A program made the position numbers and the translations under genes. This document shows, in pieces, positions 25,780-34,678 of a DNA stretch of 64,000 bases (the first letter of the stretch is position 1; the number at the start of each line of letters is the position of its first letter). The notes below the pieces were generated by a model. That model was not told where the DNA came from. It saw only the letters and a list, made by a program, of their open reading frames with translations, and made no database searches. This stretch comes from Chloroflexota bacterium. GTDB taxonomy: Bacteria; Chloroflexota; Anaerolineae; Anaerolineales; UBA11579. The stretch covers positions 62,001 through 126,000 of the forward strand of contig JABFGG010000005.1 of NCBI GenBank assembly GCA_013112575.1. The letters run 5' to 3'.

Positions 25780-27099
25780 ATGACATCGACTTTGTTGCAG
25801 GCAGACACCATCGTCACACTTGACGCCCAAGACCAAATCTTTGAACCTGGTTATATCGCCCTGGAAGACGGGCGCATCACTGCAATCGGTCAAGATACCA
25901 ATATTAAAAGCAGCTATGATGAAGTCGTAGACTTGGGTGAAAGTTTATTGATGCCTGGCCTGGTGAACACGCATACGCACACACCCATGGTGCTTTTCCG
26001 CGGATTAGCCGAAGGCGTCTCGCTGTTCTCGATGGAAGGATTTCTGGAAGTGCTGCGCGTGCTGGAAGGCGCGGCAGATGAAAGCATGGTCGCAGCAGCA
26101 GTTGAGGTCTCTTGCGCGGAGATGATCCGCACAGGCACGACCTGTTTTGCCGACCAGTATTTTTATATGGACGAGATCCTCCCCGTTGTGCAGAAAAGCG
26201 GATTGCGTGCCGCACTGGCTTATGGCATTGTGGAACTGGGAGATGAAGCATCCAGGGAACGCGAACTGGCGGGAGCGACGCGGCTATTAGAAAGAGCTAA
26301 AGATGGCCCACTGATCAAAGGTTGGGTAGGGCCACATGCCTTTTTCGTAGACAACAGCCTGGAAGCCATCCAACTGGAGCTTGACCTCGCAGAGAAATAT
26401 CAAACAGGATTCCACATCCATCTGGCTACCAACTGGGAAGAAGAGAACTATTGCCAAGAAAACTATGGCATCAGCGCCGTCGAACAGATGAAAAAGATCG
26501 GGGTGCTCGACTACCCCCTGCTGGCAGCCCACTGCATCACTATTCCCGAAGAAGATTTCCCTACCCTTGCAGCCGCTCCCTTCACAGCGGTGATCTGCCC
26601 CTCGGCGGCCATGCGCAGTGCCACAGGCTCATCACCGTTAAAAGCTTTACAAGCTGCAGGAGTCAACACAGCTTTGGGTTCGGACAATGTAGCTAACGCC
26701 AACTCATATGATATGTTCAACGAAATGCAACTGGCGGCCAAGTTAATGTCTTATCGCGAGCAAGAACCTGCGGCCATTCCAGCCCGTGACATCCTGGACA
26801 TGGCAACCATGGGAGGCGCCAGGGCTTTGGGACTGGAAGATGAGATCGGTTCACTGGAAGTGGGCAAACAAGCTGACATCATCGCCCTTGACCAGACTTC
26901 AATTGGTTGGGGCCCGCGTGGTGCCCAGGATATATTTACCGCACTGGTGTATGGTATCTCTGGGATGCACGTCACAGACGTGATGGTAGCTGGGAACTGG
27001 CTGTTACGCGACACGCAATGGACAACGGTCAATTATCCTGCTGCCAGAGAAACCATGAACGAAGACTACAAAGAATTACGCCGCCGCTTAGATGCCTGA
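25780..27099 (+). CDS. Amidohydrolase, MTA/SAH deaminase type
   Basis: The 439-residue protein is a metal-dependent aminohydrolase. The order of motifs is PGLVNTHTHTPMVLFRG (first two metal His), GFHIHLATN (third His), AAHCITI (fourth His) and LGSDNVANANSYDMFNEM (metal Asp and following helix). The layout matches methylthioadenosine / S-adenosylhomocysteine deaminases and related nucleoside or guanine-type deaminases. It probably deaminates an adenosine-like nucleoside, supported by its position before two nucleoside-hydrolysing enzymes and a nucleoside importer. The start is preceded by GAGGAG. Exact substrate is inferred. Confidence 0.85.
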   Translation: MTSTLLQADTIVTLDAQDQIFEPGYIALEDGRITAIGQDTNIKSSYDEVVDLGESLLMPGLVNTHTHTPMVLFRGLAEGVSLFSMEGFLEVLRVLEGAADESMVAAAVEVSCAEMIRTGTTCFADQYFYMDEILPVVQKSGLRAALAYGIVELGDEASRERELAGATRLLERAKDGPLIKGWVGPHAFFVDNSLEAIQLELDLAEKYQTGFHIHLATNWEEENYCQENYGISAVEQMKKIGVLDYPLLAAHCITIPEEDFPTLAAAPFTAVICPSAAMRSATGSSPLKALQAAGVNTALGSDNVANANSYDMFNEMQLAAKLMSYREQEPAAIPARDILDMATMGGARALGLEDEIGSLEVGKQADIIALDQTSIGWGPRGAQDIFTALVYGISGMHVTDVMVAGNWLLRDTQWTTVNYPAARETMNEDYKELRRRLDA

Positions 27100-27123
27100 A
27101 ATCCTGGCGGCCAAGGAGCAAAC

Positions 27124-28053
27124 ATGAAACGATTGGTGATCGATACAGACCCCGGCGTGGATGATGCCGAAGCCATCATGATGGCCTCAGTGCATCCAGA
27201 CGCCAGCATAGAAGCCCTCACCGTAGTGGGTGGCAACGTACCCTTGGAGAACACTGTCCCCAACACCCTCAAGATCCTCGACGTACTCGGAGAAGAAGCC
27301 CCTGTATTTGCAGGCTCCCCCGGTCCGCTGGTGTCGCTGCCGGATGAAGACGCAGCCTTCGTACATGGCTCGGATGGCCTGGGCGATGCGGGCTTGCCAG
27401 CCTCAACCCGCAAAGTAGAAGAAGAGCATGCCGCCAATGCACTGGTGCGACTGGCCAATGAAAACCCCGGCGAGTTGAGCCTGATAGCCATTGGCCCGTT
27501 GACCAATGTAGCTTTGGCCACACGCCTGGACCCTGAGCTACCCCAGAAGTACAAAGAACTGATCATCATGGGTGGGGCAGTGTACGCCCAAGGGAACACG
27601 GTCAATACAACCGCGGAATTCAATATTTTCTTCGATCCCGAAGCTGCTTATGTAGTATTTGATGCCTGGCCGGAACTAACCATGATCTCCTGGGAAGCCA
27701 CAATGTCACATGCTATTGGCCCGGATCAATTAAAGCTTTTGAAAAATAACGATAATCCGCGTGGGATATTCTTTGATGCGATCTCAGCCAAGATCATCAA
27801 ATTCATCAAAGAGGTCATGGGACGCGACGAGTTGTTTGGCGCAGACCCGCTGGCTATGGCAGTGGCTTTAGAGCCCGACATAGTAACCAAGATGGCAAAA
27901 CATCACGTGCACGTTGAGCGCTTTGGTGGAGCCAGCCGTGGCCAAACTATTGTGGATTGGAACAATAGGACCGGCAAAGAGCCCAATGCCAACATCGTGC
28001 TGGATGTTGATATGGAGCGTTTCTTTGACTTGTTCCACGCTGCTGTACGTTAG
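27124..28053 (+). CDS. Nucleoside hydrolase (inosine-uridine family), first copy
   Basis: The 309-residue protein splits nucleosides into base and ribose. The calcium-binding motif VIDTDPGVDDAEAIMMA opens it, LIAIGPLTNVALA and the EFNIFFDPEAAYVVF stretch supply further ligands. At the place where many members have His-Asp before the last metal ligand, this protein has GADPLAMAVALEP, so the general-acid His is replaced by Ala; this resembles the branch of the family that lacks that His. It follows the deaminase by 24 bases, with AAGGAG before the ATG, and is part of the same operon. Confidence 0.9.
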   Translation: MKRLVIDTDPGVDDAEAIMMASVHPDASIEALTVVGGNVPLENTVPNTLKILDVLGEEAPVFAGSPGPLVSLPDEDAAFVHGSDGLGDAGLPASTRKVEEEHAANALVRLANENPGELSLIAIGPLTNVALATRLDPELPQKYKELIIMGGAVYAQGNTVNTTAEFNIFFDPEAAYVVFDAWPELTMISWEATMSHAIGPDQLKLLKNNDNPRGIFFDAISAKIIKFIKEVMGRDELFGADPLAMAVALEPDIVTKMAKHHVHVERFGGASRGQTIVDWNNRTGKEPNANIVLDVDMERFFDLFHAAVR

Positions 28054-28070
28054 ACGAATAGGAGAATAAA

Positions 28071-28640
28071 GTGCCCGAACATCAAAAAGACCCGTGGGTC
28101 AGTGTACGCACCTACCACGACCTGCCCGGCGATGAAGTCATTTCCAGCTTGCAGAAAGAGATCCGCAGAGGTAACACCGAAAACGCCTGTCTGCTGGCCT
28201 ATGAAATGTACCTGACCAGCCCGGAGATGGAAGCCAAATTGTGGAAACGATTATTGGTAATTGCTGTAGAAGATATTGGCCTGGGTTCGCCAACCGCCCC
28301 TCAATTAATCTACACACTATTCCAGATCCACAATGAATTTGACTACAACGCCCTTGATCGGCCACTGTTTGCCATTCACGCAGTACGTTATCTTTGCGAA
28401 CAGCAAAAAGACCGTTCCAGCGATGAGCTAGTTAATTGGGTGCGCCGAAGTTTAGAACAAGGCCAGGCCAGACCCCAAATCCCAGATTACGCCATCGATA
28501 TGCATACAGCTCGCGGGCAGGAAATGGGCCGCGATCTGAAGCATTTCTTCGCAGAAGGGGCAAAAGTGGCCCCCGAAATGCCGGAACGCAACCTGGAATA
28601 CCGCAAGCGACTGCTCACATTGTTGAACATTGATGAGTAA
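28071..28640 (+). CDS. Free-standing RarA/MgsA C-terminal-domain-like protein
   Basis: The 189-residue protein starts with GTG preceded by AGGAGAATAAA. Its helical pattern, with LQKEIRRGNTENACLLAYEM followed by LVIAVEDIGLGSPTAPQLIY, matches the C-terminal helical domain of RarA/MgsA ATPases, where the core reads like IASEDIGLADP. The AAA+ ATPase domain is absent. In RarA this part mediates assembly and binding of replication partners. Here the gene is fused into a nucleoside salvage operon between a nucleoside hydrolase and a LacI regulator, so its role is unknown. Family similarity is visible by eye but should be treated as moderate. Confidence 0.68.
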   Translation: MPEHQKDPWVSVRTYHDLPGDEVISSLQKEIRRGNTENACLLAYEMYLTSPEMEAKLWKRLLVIAVEDIGLGSPTAPQLIYTLFQIHNEFDYNALDRPLFAIHAVRYLCEQQKDRSSDELVNWVRRSLEQGQARPQIPDYAIDMHTARGQEMGRDLKHFFAEGAKVAPEMPERNLEYRKRLLTLLNIDE

Positions 28641-28643
28641 ATG

Positions 28644-28671
28644 TTGACAAGCCGGATTCCTACTGTACAAT
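28644..28671 (+). promoter_or_regulatory. Promoter of the lacI-type gene
   Basis: TTGACA and TACAAT are separated by 16 bases. The palindromic operator begins at the last base of the -10 box, so repressor binding would block transcription. Confidence 0.7.
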
Positions 28672-28700
28672 AAGAAATCGATTGCGCAATCGTTTTCTTA
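28671..28700. promoter_or_regulatory. 30-bp palindromic LacI-family operator
   Basis: The centre CGATTGCGCAATCG is a perfect 14-base palindrome with the central CG typical of LacI-family sites. The symmetry extends to TAAGAAA on the left and TTTCTTA on the right with one mismatched pair. It directly follows the promoter of the LacI-family gene, pointing to autoregulation. Confidence 0.7.
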
Positions 28701-28727
28701 GAAATAAGAGAAGATATATCACACTAT

Positions 28728-29717
28728 ATGACAAAAATGCGAGATGTGGCCAAGCATGCAGGGGTGTCAGTCAGCACGGTTTCGCATGTCATTAACGAGA
28801 CCCGCCACGTAAGCACAGACACACGCCAGCGTGTGTTGGGCGCCATGGATGCCCTAAATTACCAACCCAACCGCCTAGCACGTAGTCTGCGGGTGAAGAA
28901 AACCCAGACAATTGGAATGATCGTGCCGGATAGTTCCAATCCATTCTTTTCCGAGATCGCCCGTCATATCGAAGATTATTGTTTTGAACAGGGATATAGC
29001 GTAATCCTGTGCAACTCGGACGGTGATCTGGATAAGGAACTCTTCTACGCCAACGTTTTGGTTGAAAAGCAGGTAGACGGTATCTTATTCGTGGCGGTGG
29101 GACTCAGCGAAGACAATATCCTCAAATTGAATGCTCAACGCATCCCCATTATGCTGGTTGACCGCCAGATTCCTAATCTTCCCCTGGACAGTGTACTGGC
29201 AGATAACCGTCGCGGAGGGTGGCTGGCAACCCAACACTTGATCGAACACGGGCACAAGCGTATCGGCTGTATCACCGGTTTTTCAGATCTAACCCCCAGT
29301 TCCGAGCGCGTCATCGGCTACCACCAGGCTTTGGAAGAACATAATCTCGGCATTGATGAAACGCTGATCTTGCAAGGGGATTTTCATCTTCAGAGCGGTT
29401 ATGACCGCGCCAATCAATTACTGGATATGAATCAGCCCCCCACCGCTATCTTCTGTGGCAATGACCTGATGGCAATTGGTGCCATGCGAGCTGCGGGGGG
29501 AAGAGGATTGCGGATCCCTGATGACATCGCTATTGTTGGTTTTGATGATATCCCCATTGCCCAGTTCACAAACCCACCCTTGACCTCTATTACACAGCCA
29601 TTAAAAAAATTAGGTCGGTTATCAAGCCAGCTATTGATCGAACGCATTCAAAAAAAAGACTTAGACGTTGCCCAACATATGCTTGAAGTTGACCTGGCTA
29701 TACGACAATCCAGTTAG
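28728..29717 (+). CDS. LacI-family transcriptional regulator
   Basis: The 329-residue protein has an N-terminal HTH (MRDVAKHAGVSVSTVSHVIN) and hinge helix region (NYQPNRLARSLRVKKT), followed by a periplasmic-binding-protein-like domain that starts TIGMIVPDSSNPFFSEIARH and ends with the DIAIVGFDDIPIAQF strand and LTSITQPL. It should bind a ribose-containing or nucleoside effector, by context. The gene is preceded by its own promoter and a 30-bp palindrome, and is followed by the nucleoside importer genes, so it likely controls itself and the whole salvage cluster. Confidence 0.94.
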   Translation: MTKMRDVAKHAGVSVSTVSHVINETRHVSTDTRQRVLGAMDALNYQPNRLARSLRVKKTQTIGMIVPDSSNPFFSEIARHIEDYCFEQGYSVILCNSDGDLDKELFYANVLVEKQVDGILFVAVGLSEDNILKLNAQRIPIMLVDRQIPNLPLDSVLADNRRGGWLATQHLIEHGHKRIGCITGFSDLTPSSERVIGYHQALEEHNLGIDETLILQGDFHLQSGYDRANQLLDMNQPPTAIFCGNDLMAIGAMRAAGGRGLRIPDDIAIVGFDDIPIAQFTNPPLTSITQPLKKLGRLSSQLLIERIQKKDLDVAQHMLEVDLAIRQSS

Positions 29718-29766
29718 AAAACTTGTCGCATCCAAGAGAAATTAGGCGTTCACTGAGGAGGTGAAG

Positions 29767-29841
29767 TTGAAAAAAGGAAAAAAAGAATCACCTGGACTAT
29801 ACTGTTCCACAATCTATATGTTCTATTCACCAAGGAGATGA
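29767..29841 (+). CDS. Possible 24-residue leader peptide
   Basis: A near-perfect Shine-Dalgarno sequence, AGGAGGTG, lies 3-5 bases before a TTG that opens a 24-codon frame beginning MKKGKKESPGLY. The stop TGA is one base ahead of the ATG of the BMP gene. The ORF is too short for the ORF track. It may couple or control translation of the substrate-binding protein; it may equally be a chance frame behind an unused ribosome site. Confidence 0.35.
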   Translation: MKKGKKESPGLYCSTIYMFYSPRR

Positions 29842-29842
29842 C

Positions 29843-30916
29843 ATGAAAAAGAGATTGACCCTTATTGCACTGATGCTGATCTTTGCCGTGTTGCTGGCTT
29901 CCTGTGGGGGAGCTGCCGATACCGGCGGCGACGAAGGTGGCGAAGAAGCTGCCGCATTTAACGCAGCTATCGTGATGCCCAATCCCCTGGGCGACCGCTC
30001 CTTCATCGACTCGTCGGCCCGCGGCATTGAGCAAGCTAACAGCGAATTGGACGTAGATGCAGTGATCGTTGAAACACAGGGTGTGGCCGAACATGAAGCC
30101 GCACTGCGTGGCGCCATCCAACAGGGCTATGACATAGTTCTGGGTCTGGCCATCGATGCCGAGTTATTCGTTAACTTAGCGGAAGAGTTCCCGGACCAGA
30201 AATTTGGTTCGCCCTCTGAGATCTTCGCCGAAGACCTGCCGGACAACCTGGCTGCTTACACGATCAACGTACACGAATCCAGCTTCCTCGTGGGCCTGAT
30301 CGTGGGTTCTCTGACCGAGACCAAGACGGTTGGTGCCGTTGTTGGTGGTGACGCTCCTGCTTTGAACCAATTCTACTGGGGCTACAAGCAAGGCGTCCTG
30401 GAAGTGTGTCCGGACTGTGAAGTACTGGTCAGCTACCTGGGCTTCGACTTCGCCAACCCGACCCTGGGTCAGGAAACGGCTATCGCCCAGTATGATGCGG
30501 GTGCGGACATCATCTACCAGGTGGCCGGCCTTTCCGGTGAAGGCGTACTTTCTGCCGCAGCCGAACGCGACCTATATGCCATTGGCGTAGACTCCAACCA
30601 GGATGACATCCAACCAGGCAACATCATCGTTTCGATGATCAAGCGTGTGGACGTGACGACCTACAACCTGATCCAATCCGTTGTTGATGGCACTTACACC
30701 GGTGGCTTCTCCGAACTGGGTCTGGCCGACGGCGCTGCTGCCCTCTCCTGGGACGAAGGCTCAACCACATTTGCCGACAATGGCCCCGCCTCAATGGTAG
30801 ACCAACTTCCAGCTGTCCAGGAATTGGTCGAGGAATACCGCGCTCAGATCCTGGCTGGCGAATACGAAGTATGTAACGCGCTGGTCGAGACCCCTGTCTG
30901 CGATCCCCTGAAATAA
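29843..30916 (+). CDS. BMP-family nucleoside-binding lipoprotein
   Basis: The 357-residue product has a signal peptide with lipobox VLLASCGG and a short acidic linker. The BMP domain shows VMPNPLGDRSFIDSSARG (ligand-binding start), VLGLAIDAELFVNLAEEFPD, SFLVGLIVGSLTETKTVGAV and ADIIYQVAGLSGEGVLSAAAER. In PnrA-like proteins these positions stack a purine or pyrimidine nucleoside. It is the first gene of a complete importer: ATPase, then two permeases. A strong hairpin after the gene may stabilise its mRNA, since binding proteins are usually needed in excess. The start is preceded by AAGGAG. Confidence 0.94.
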   Translation: MKKRLTLIALMLIFAVLLASCGGAADTGGDEGGEEAAAFNAAIVMPNPLGDRSFIDSSARGIEQANSELDVDAVIVETQGVAEHEAALRGAIQQGYDIVLGLAIDAELFVNLAEEFPDQKFGSPSEIFAEDLPDNLAAYTINVHESSFLVGLIVGSLTETKTVGAVVGGDAPALNQFYWGYKQGVLEVCPDCEVLVSYLGFDFANPTLGQETAIAQYDAGADIIYQVAGLSGEGVLSAAAERDLYAIGVDSNQDDIQPGNIIVSMIKRVDVTTYNLIQSVVDGTYTGGFSELGLADGAAALSWDEGSTTFADNGPASMVDQLPAVQELVEEYRAQILAGEYEVCNALVETPVCDPLK

Positions 30917-30940
30917 CACCACTATTACAAAGTAACATCA

Positions 30941-30972
30941 ACCGGCCCCGAGGCGCATGCTTCGGGGCCGGT
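30941..30972 (+). terminator. Intercistronic hairpin after the BMP gene
   Basis: ACCGGCCCCGA and TCGGGGCCGGT form an 11-bp perfect GC-rich stem with a 10-base loop and no T-tract. It lies between the binding-protein and ATPase genes and probably causes partial termination or 3'-end protection. Confidence 0.6.
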
Positions 30973-30984
30973 AGAGGATAACCT

Positions 30985-32547
30985 ATGACGAACGCAGTCG
31001 AAATGAAGGGCATTTCCAAGTTCTTTGCGTCCTCGAACGTACAGGCTTCCAGCAATGTGGATTTCTCTGTGGAAACGGGCGAAGTGCATGCCCTCGTAGG
31101 TGAAAATGGTGCCGGCAAAAGCACCCTGATGAACGTGTTGTATGGTCTCGTCGAAGCCGATGAGGGTCAAATTTTTATTGAAGGGAAGGAAGTCAAGATC
31201 GGACATCCTGATGATGCCATTCACCATGGAATTGGCATGGTACATCAGCACTTCAAACTGGTTCCCTCTTTCACCATTGCACAAAACATCATGCTGGGTA
31301 TGGAACCCAGCCAATATGGTCTACTGCAACCCAAAGAAGAGGAAGAGGTCGTACGGCAGTTGGCTGACAAATTCGGCCTGCCTGTAGACCCTTCTGCGCG
31401 GGTCGGAGACCTGTCCGTTGGCATGCAGCAACGCGTGGAAATCCTCAAAAGCTTGCAACGCGACATACGCATATTGATCCTGGATGAGCCGACGGCGGTG
31501 TTAACACCGCAAGAAGTAGAGGAGTTGATCCAGGTGGTACGTGGTCTGACGGAGTTGGGCCAAACCGTTGTTTTTATTACTCATAAATTGGTGGAAGTCA
31601 CCAAGGTTGCCGATCGCGTGAGCGTGATGCGCGGGGGGAAGATGATCGGCACCAAAAAAGTTGCCGAGACGGATATCCCTGAAATGGCGCGCATGATGGT
31701 GGGCCGAGACGTATTGTTCCGTGTAGAAAAAGAGGCCGCCAATCCCGGAGAGGTTGTTTTTGAAGCCAAGCACCTGACGGTGCTGAGCGAAAGTGGCGTG
31801 CCCGCGGTCAAAGACCTATCATTGCAAGTGCGTGCCGGAGAGATCCTGGGCGTTGCAGGGGTAAGCGGCAACGGGCAAAGTGAGTTAATCGATGCCATTG
31901 CTGGCATCAGGCCTGTTGAAATGGGCTCACTCCATCTGGAGAACGATTCCTTAGATGGATTGGATGTTTCTGCCCGTCGGGATAGAGGCGTGGCACATAT
32001 CCCCGAAGACCGCATTCATGTAGGGCTGAACATGGAAACTTCTCTAGAAGAGAACGCCCTGCTTTCGCGTGAAAACCATCCCGATTACAACCGCTGGGGA
32101 ATGCTGATACGGTCCGCAGTGCGTAAATTTGCCAGTTCGATCATCGACCGATATTCCGTCGCTTCAGCCACTCCTGAAGGTGGTATTGTGACGCTATCTG
32201 GCGGCAACATGCAAAAGGTAGTAGTGGGACGCGAACTGGCCGGAGACCCTAAACTGATCCTGGCCAACCAACCCACCCGCGGCCTGGACGTGGGCAGTAT
32301 CGAATTCGTGCACAAAACCCTGATCGAAGCCCGAGATGAAGGCGCAGCGGTCTTGTTGATCTCTGTTGAATTGGACGAGATCTTCTCACTCAGCGACCGC
32401 ATCGCGGTAATCTACAACGGGCAGATCGTGGGTGAATTCGCTGCCAATGAAGCCACAGAATACCAACTGGGTCTTTTGATGGCTGGTGGTTCACTTGATC
32501 AGGAAGAAAGCGCTCAAAAGAAAACCCCGGCTGAAGCTTTACCTTAG
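30985..32547 (+). CDS. ABC importer ATPase with two nucleotide-binding domains
   Basis: The 520-residue protein has two ABC domains. The first has Walker A GENGAGKSTLMN, signature LSVGMQQRVEI and Walker B ILILDEPTAVLTPQEV. The second has the degenerate Walker A GVSGNGQSELIDAI usual in this family, signature LSGGNMQKVVVGREL and LILANQPTRGLDVGS. This is the layout of BMP-type and ribose-type importers. It energises the two permeases encoded next and gives specificity through the BMP lipoprotein upstream. No other importer ATPase is in the window, so the orphan permease at 36398 may share it. Confidence 0.95.
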   Translation: MTNAVEMKGISKFFASSNVQASSNVDFSVETGEVHALVGENGAGKSTLMNVLYGLVEADEGQIFIEGKEVKIGHPDDAIHHGIGMVHQHFKLVPSFTIAQNIMLGMEPSQYGLLQPKEEEEVVRQLADKFGLPVDPSARVGDLSVGMQQRVEILKSLQRDIRILILDEPTAVLTPQEVEELIQVVRGLTELGQTVVFITHKLVEVTKVADRVSVMRGGKMIGTKKVAETDIPEMARMMVGRDVLFRVEKEAANPGEVVFEAKHLTVLSESGVPAVKDLSLQVRAGEILGVAGVSGNGQSELIDAIAGIRPVEMGSLHLENDSLDGLDVSARRDRGVAHIPEDRIHVGLNMETSLEENALLSRENHPDYNRWGMLIRSAVRKFASSIIDRYSVASATPEGGIVTLSGGNMQKVVVGRELAGDPKLILANQPTRGLDVGSIEFVHKTLIEARDEGAAVLLISVELDEIFSLSDRIAVIYNGQIVGEFAANEATEYQLGLLMAGGSLDQEESAQKKTPAEALP

Positions 32548-32574
32548 CTCCCCTAGTCCGGATCGAGGTACTTT

Positions 32575-33681
32575 ATGGATAGAGCACGACGCAGAAAAAT
32601 ATTTGATGCAATGACCGTCCCAGTCCTGTCTATCATTTCGGGACTGCTGGTGGCAGCGATCTTGGTCTTATTCACGGGAGAATCTCCCTGGGAAGCCTAC
32701 AAGACCTTATTCTCTGCCAGTTTTGGATGTGCTGAACTCTCACGCTGCGCATTATTCAGTATGCTGGAAAGAGCGACACCTTTGATCCTCACGGGCTTGT
32801 CGGCAGTGGTGGCATTTCGTTCCGGCATGTTCAGCCTGGGCCAGGAAGGCCAGATGATGATCGGTAGTATCATGGCTGCCTGGTTGGGTTACGTTGTGAT
32901 GCTCCCGGCCGGCATACACCCGGTGTTCGTGATGCTGGTGGCTATGGCTGCCGGTGGCGCTTACGGCTGGATACCTGGCTGGTTGAAAGTGCGCCTGGGG
33001 GTCAACGAGATCATCTCCACCATTGTGATGAACAGTATCGCCATCTTGTTCCTGGAATACGTGGTGAACTTCCCATTGCGAGCAGATGCTGGCGCTACGG
33101 CTCATTCCCATATCATCCACGAGACAGCCTGGTTGCCCACTTTCTTCCCCGGTTCCAGATGGGGGTTCGGCTTCATAATCGCACTGGCCGCTGCCGCAGC
33201 TGTTTATTATTTCTTATGGCATTCATCTTCTGGCTATCAGCAACGTATGGCCGGGCAAGCACCATTGTTCGCCCGTTTTGGCGGCATCTACAATGAGCGC
33301 ATTGCCATCCGCAGCATGTTCATCAGTGGTGCGTTGGCAGGTCTGGCTGGTGCGATCGAGGTGCTAGGGGTACACCACCGTATCATCACAGGCTTTTCGG
33401 TAAACCTGGGCTTTGATGGCCTCAGTGTAGCTATCCTGGGACAGGTCCATCCTATTGGTGTGGTTATCGTGGGAATGTTGATTGCAGGTGTTCGCCTAGG
33501 AGCACAGCTTGGCTTGCAGATCCAGATGGGTATCCCGCGCGAATTGGGTGGCACAGTGATCGCTTTGATCATCCTGTTCGTGGCTGCAGAAAAATTCTTC
33601 CAGAACAACATTGATACTTTCCGCCAGTTCTGGGAACGCATAAGGCCTAAAGAGCCAGTCGGCGAGTTAGGAGAGGATTAA
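32575..33681 (+). CDS. Nucleoside ABC transporter permease, YufP/NupP type
   Basis: The 368-residue membrane protein has about ten helices. The motifs LILTGLSAVVAFRSGMFSLG and GQMMIGSIMAAWLGY and the cytoplasmic-loop stretch VRLGVNEIISTIVMNSIAI are characteristic of the larger permease of BMP-type nucleoside importers. The start is preceded by GAGG. It is 27 bases downstream of the ATPase and 2 bases upstream of the second permease. A paralogue with the same motifs lies on the opposite strand at 36398. Confidence 0.92.
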   Translation: MDRARRRKIFDAMTVPVLSIISGLLVAAILVLFTGESPWEAYKTLFSASFGCAELSRCALFSMLERATPLILTGLSAVVAFRSGMFSLGQEGQMMIGSIMAAWLGYVVMLPAGIHPVFVMLVAMAAGGAYGWIPGWLKVRLGVNEIISTIVMNSIAILFLEYVVNFPLRADAGATAHSHIIHETAWLPTFFPGSRWGFGFIIALAAAAAVYYFLWHSSSGYQQRMAGQAPLFARFGGIYNERIAIRSMFISGALAGLAGAIEVLGVHHRIITGFSVNLGFDGLSVAILGQVHPIGVVIVGMLIAGVRLGAQLGLQIQMGIPRELGGTVIALIILFVAAEKFFQNNIDTFRQFWERIRPKEPVGELGED

Positions 33682-33683
33682 AC

Positions 33684-34655
33684 ATGGAAGATATTCTTGG
33701 ATTACTTACCCCCGCCCTGCTGAACAGCAGCATTCGCCTGGCAACCCCTATCATCCTGGCAGCTTTGGGAGGCGCGATATGCAATCGTGCTGGTGTACTC
33801 AACCTTGCGCTGGAAGGCAAGATGCTGCTGGGTGCATTCCTGGGAATCCTGGGCGCTTTCTTCTTCGCCAATACATACATGGGCGTGCTGGTAGCCGTAA
33901 TGGCTGGTGGATTGCTGGGCGCTTTCTTCGCCTTTGTGTACCTGAAATACGATGTAAACCTGATCATCCTGGCTATCGCTATCAACTTGCTGATCCTCGA
34001 GCTAACCGTATACATGATGCGTATCCTGCTGGGTAACGTGGGCACCTGGTCCGACCCCAGCATTCAAAAATTGCCTGACATTGAGATCCCGATCATTCAG
34101 GATATCCCTGTTTTTGGTGACATTGTGAGTGGCTACAACATCATCGTTTATCTGTCTTGGTTCCTGGCAATTGCAGGCTACGTGGTCTTGTTCCACACAA
34201 AGTTCGGGCGCCACATACGGGCGGTAGGAGAAAACCAGGACGCAGCCGAAGCAGTAGGCATCAACTCACGACGCATACAGCTTTTTGCCCTGGTGATCAG
34301 CGGCGCACTGGCCGCGTTAGGTGGCGCCTTCCTCTCCATTGGACATCTCACCCTGTTCACTCGTAATATGAGCAACGGGCGCGGCTGGATCGGCGTGTCT
34401 GCTGCCTTATTTGGTTTTAGCCATCCCATTGGGGTGTTCCTGGCAGGCTTGTTCTTTGGCTTTGCAGATGCCTTTGCTGTGCGCCTGCAAAATGTGACTG
34501 ATCTGCCCCCCAGCCTGATCCAGGTGTTACCGCATTTTGCGACCCTGTTTGCCCTGGTGCTGGTAGCCTTGCGCGAGAAGCTGTCGCTGTATATGGCAAA
34601 ACGAAGGTCAAGCGCGGCGTTACGTAGCGGGTCTGAGGCCGCAACTGCCGACTAA
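33684..34655 (+). CDS. Nucleoside ABC transporter permease, YufQ/NupQ type
   Basis: The 323-residue membrane protein starts SIRLATPIILAALGGAICNR and shows GVLNLALEGKMLLGAFLGI, the hallmark of the smaller permease of BMP-type importers. The coupling region KFGRHIRAVGENQDAAEAVG and the following ALAALGGAFLSIGHLTLF complete the family pattern. It forms a heterodimer with the permease encoded just upstream. The Ala/Ser-rich C-terminal tail is not conserved. Confidence 0.92.
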   Translation: MEDILGLLTPALLNSSIRLATPIILAALGGAICNRAGVLNLALEGKMLLGAFLGILGAFFFANTYMGVLVAVMAGGLLGAFFAFVYLKYDVNLIILAIAINLLILELTVYMMRILLGNVGTWSDPSIQKLPDIEIPIIQDIPVFGDIVSGYNIIVYLSWFLAIAGYVVLFHTKFGRHIRAVGENQDAAEAVGINSRRIQLFALVISGALAALGGAFLSIGHLTLFTRNMSNGRGWIGVSAALFGFSHPIGVFLAGLFFGFADAFAVRLQNVTDLPPSLIQVLPHFATLFALVLVALREKLSLYMAKRRSSAALRSGSEAATAD

Positions 34656-34678
34656 TTTCATGCAATAAGCTCAAATAT

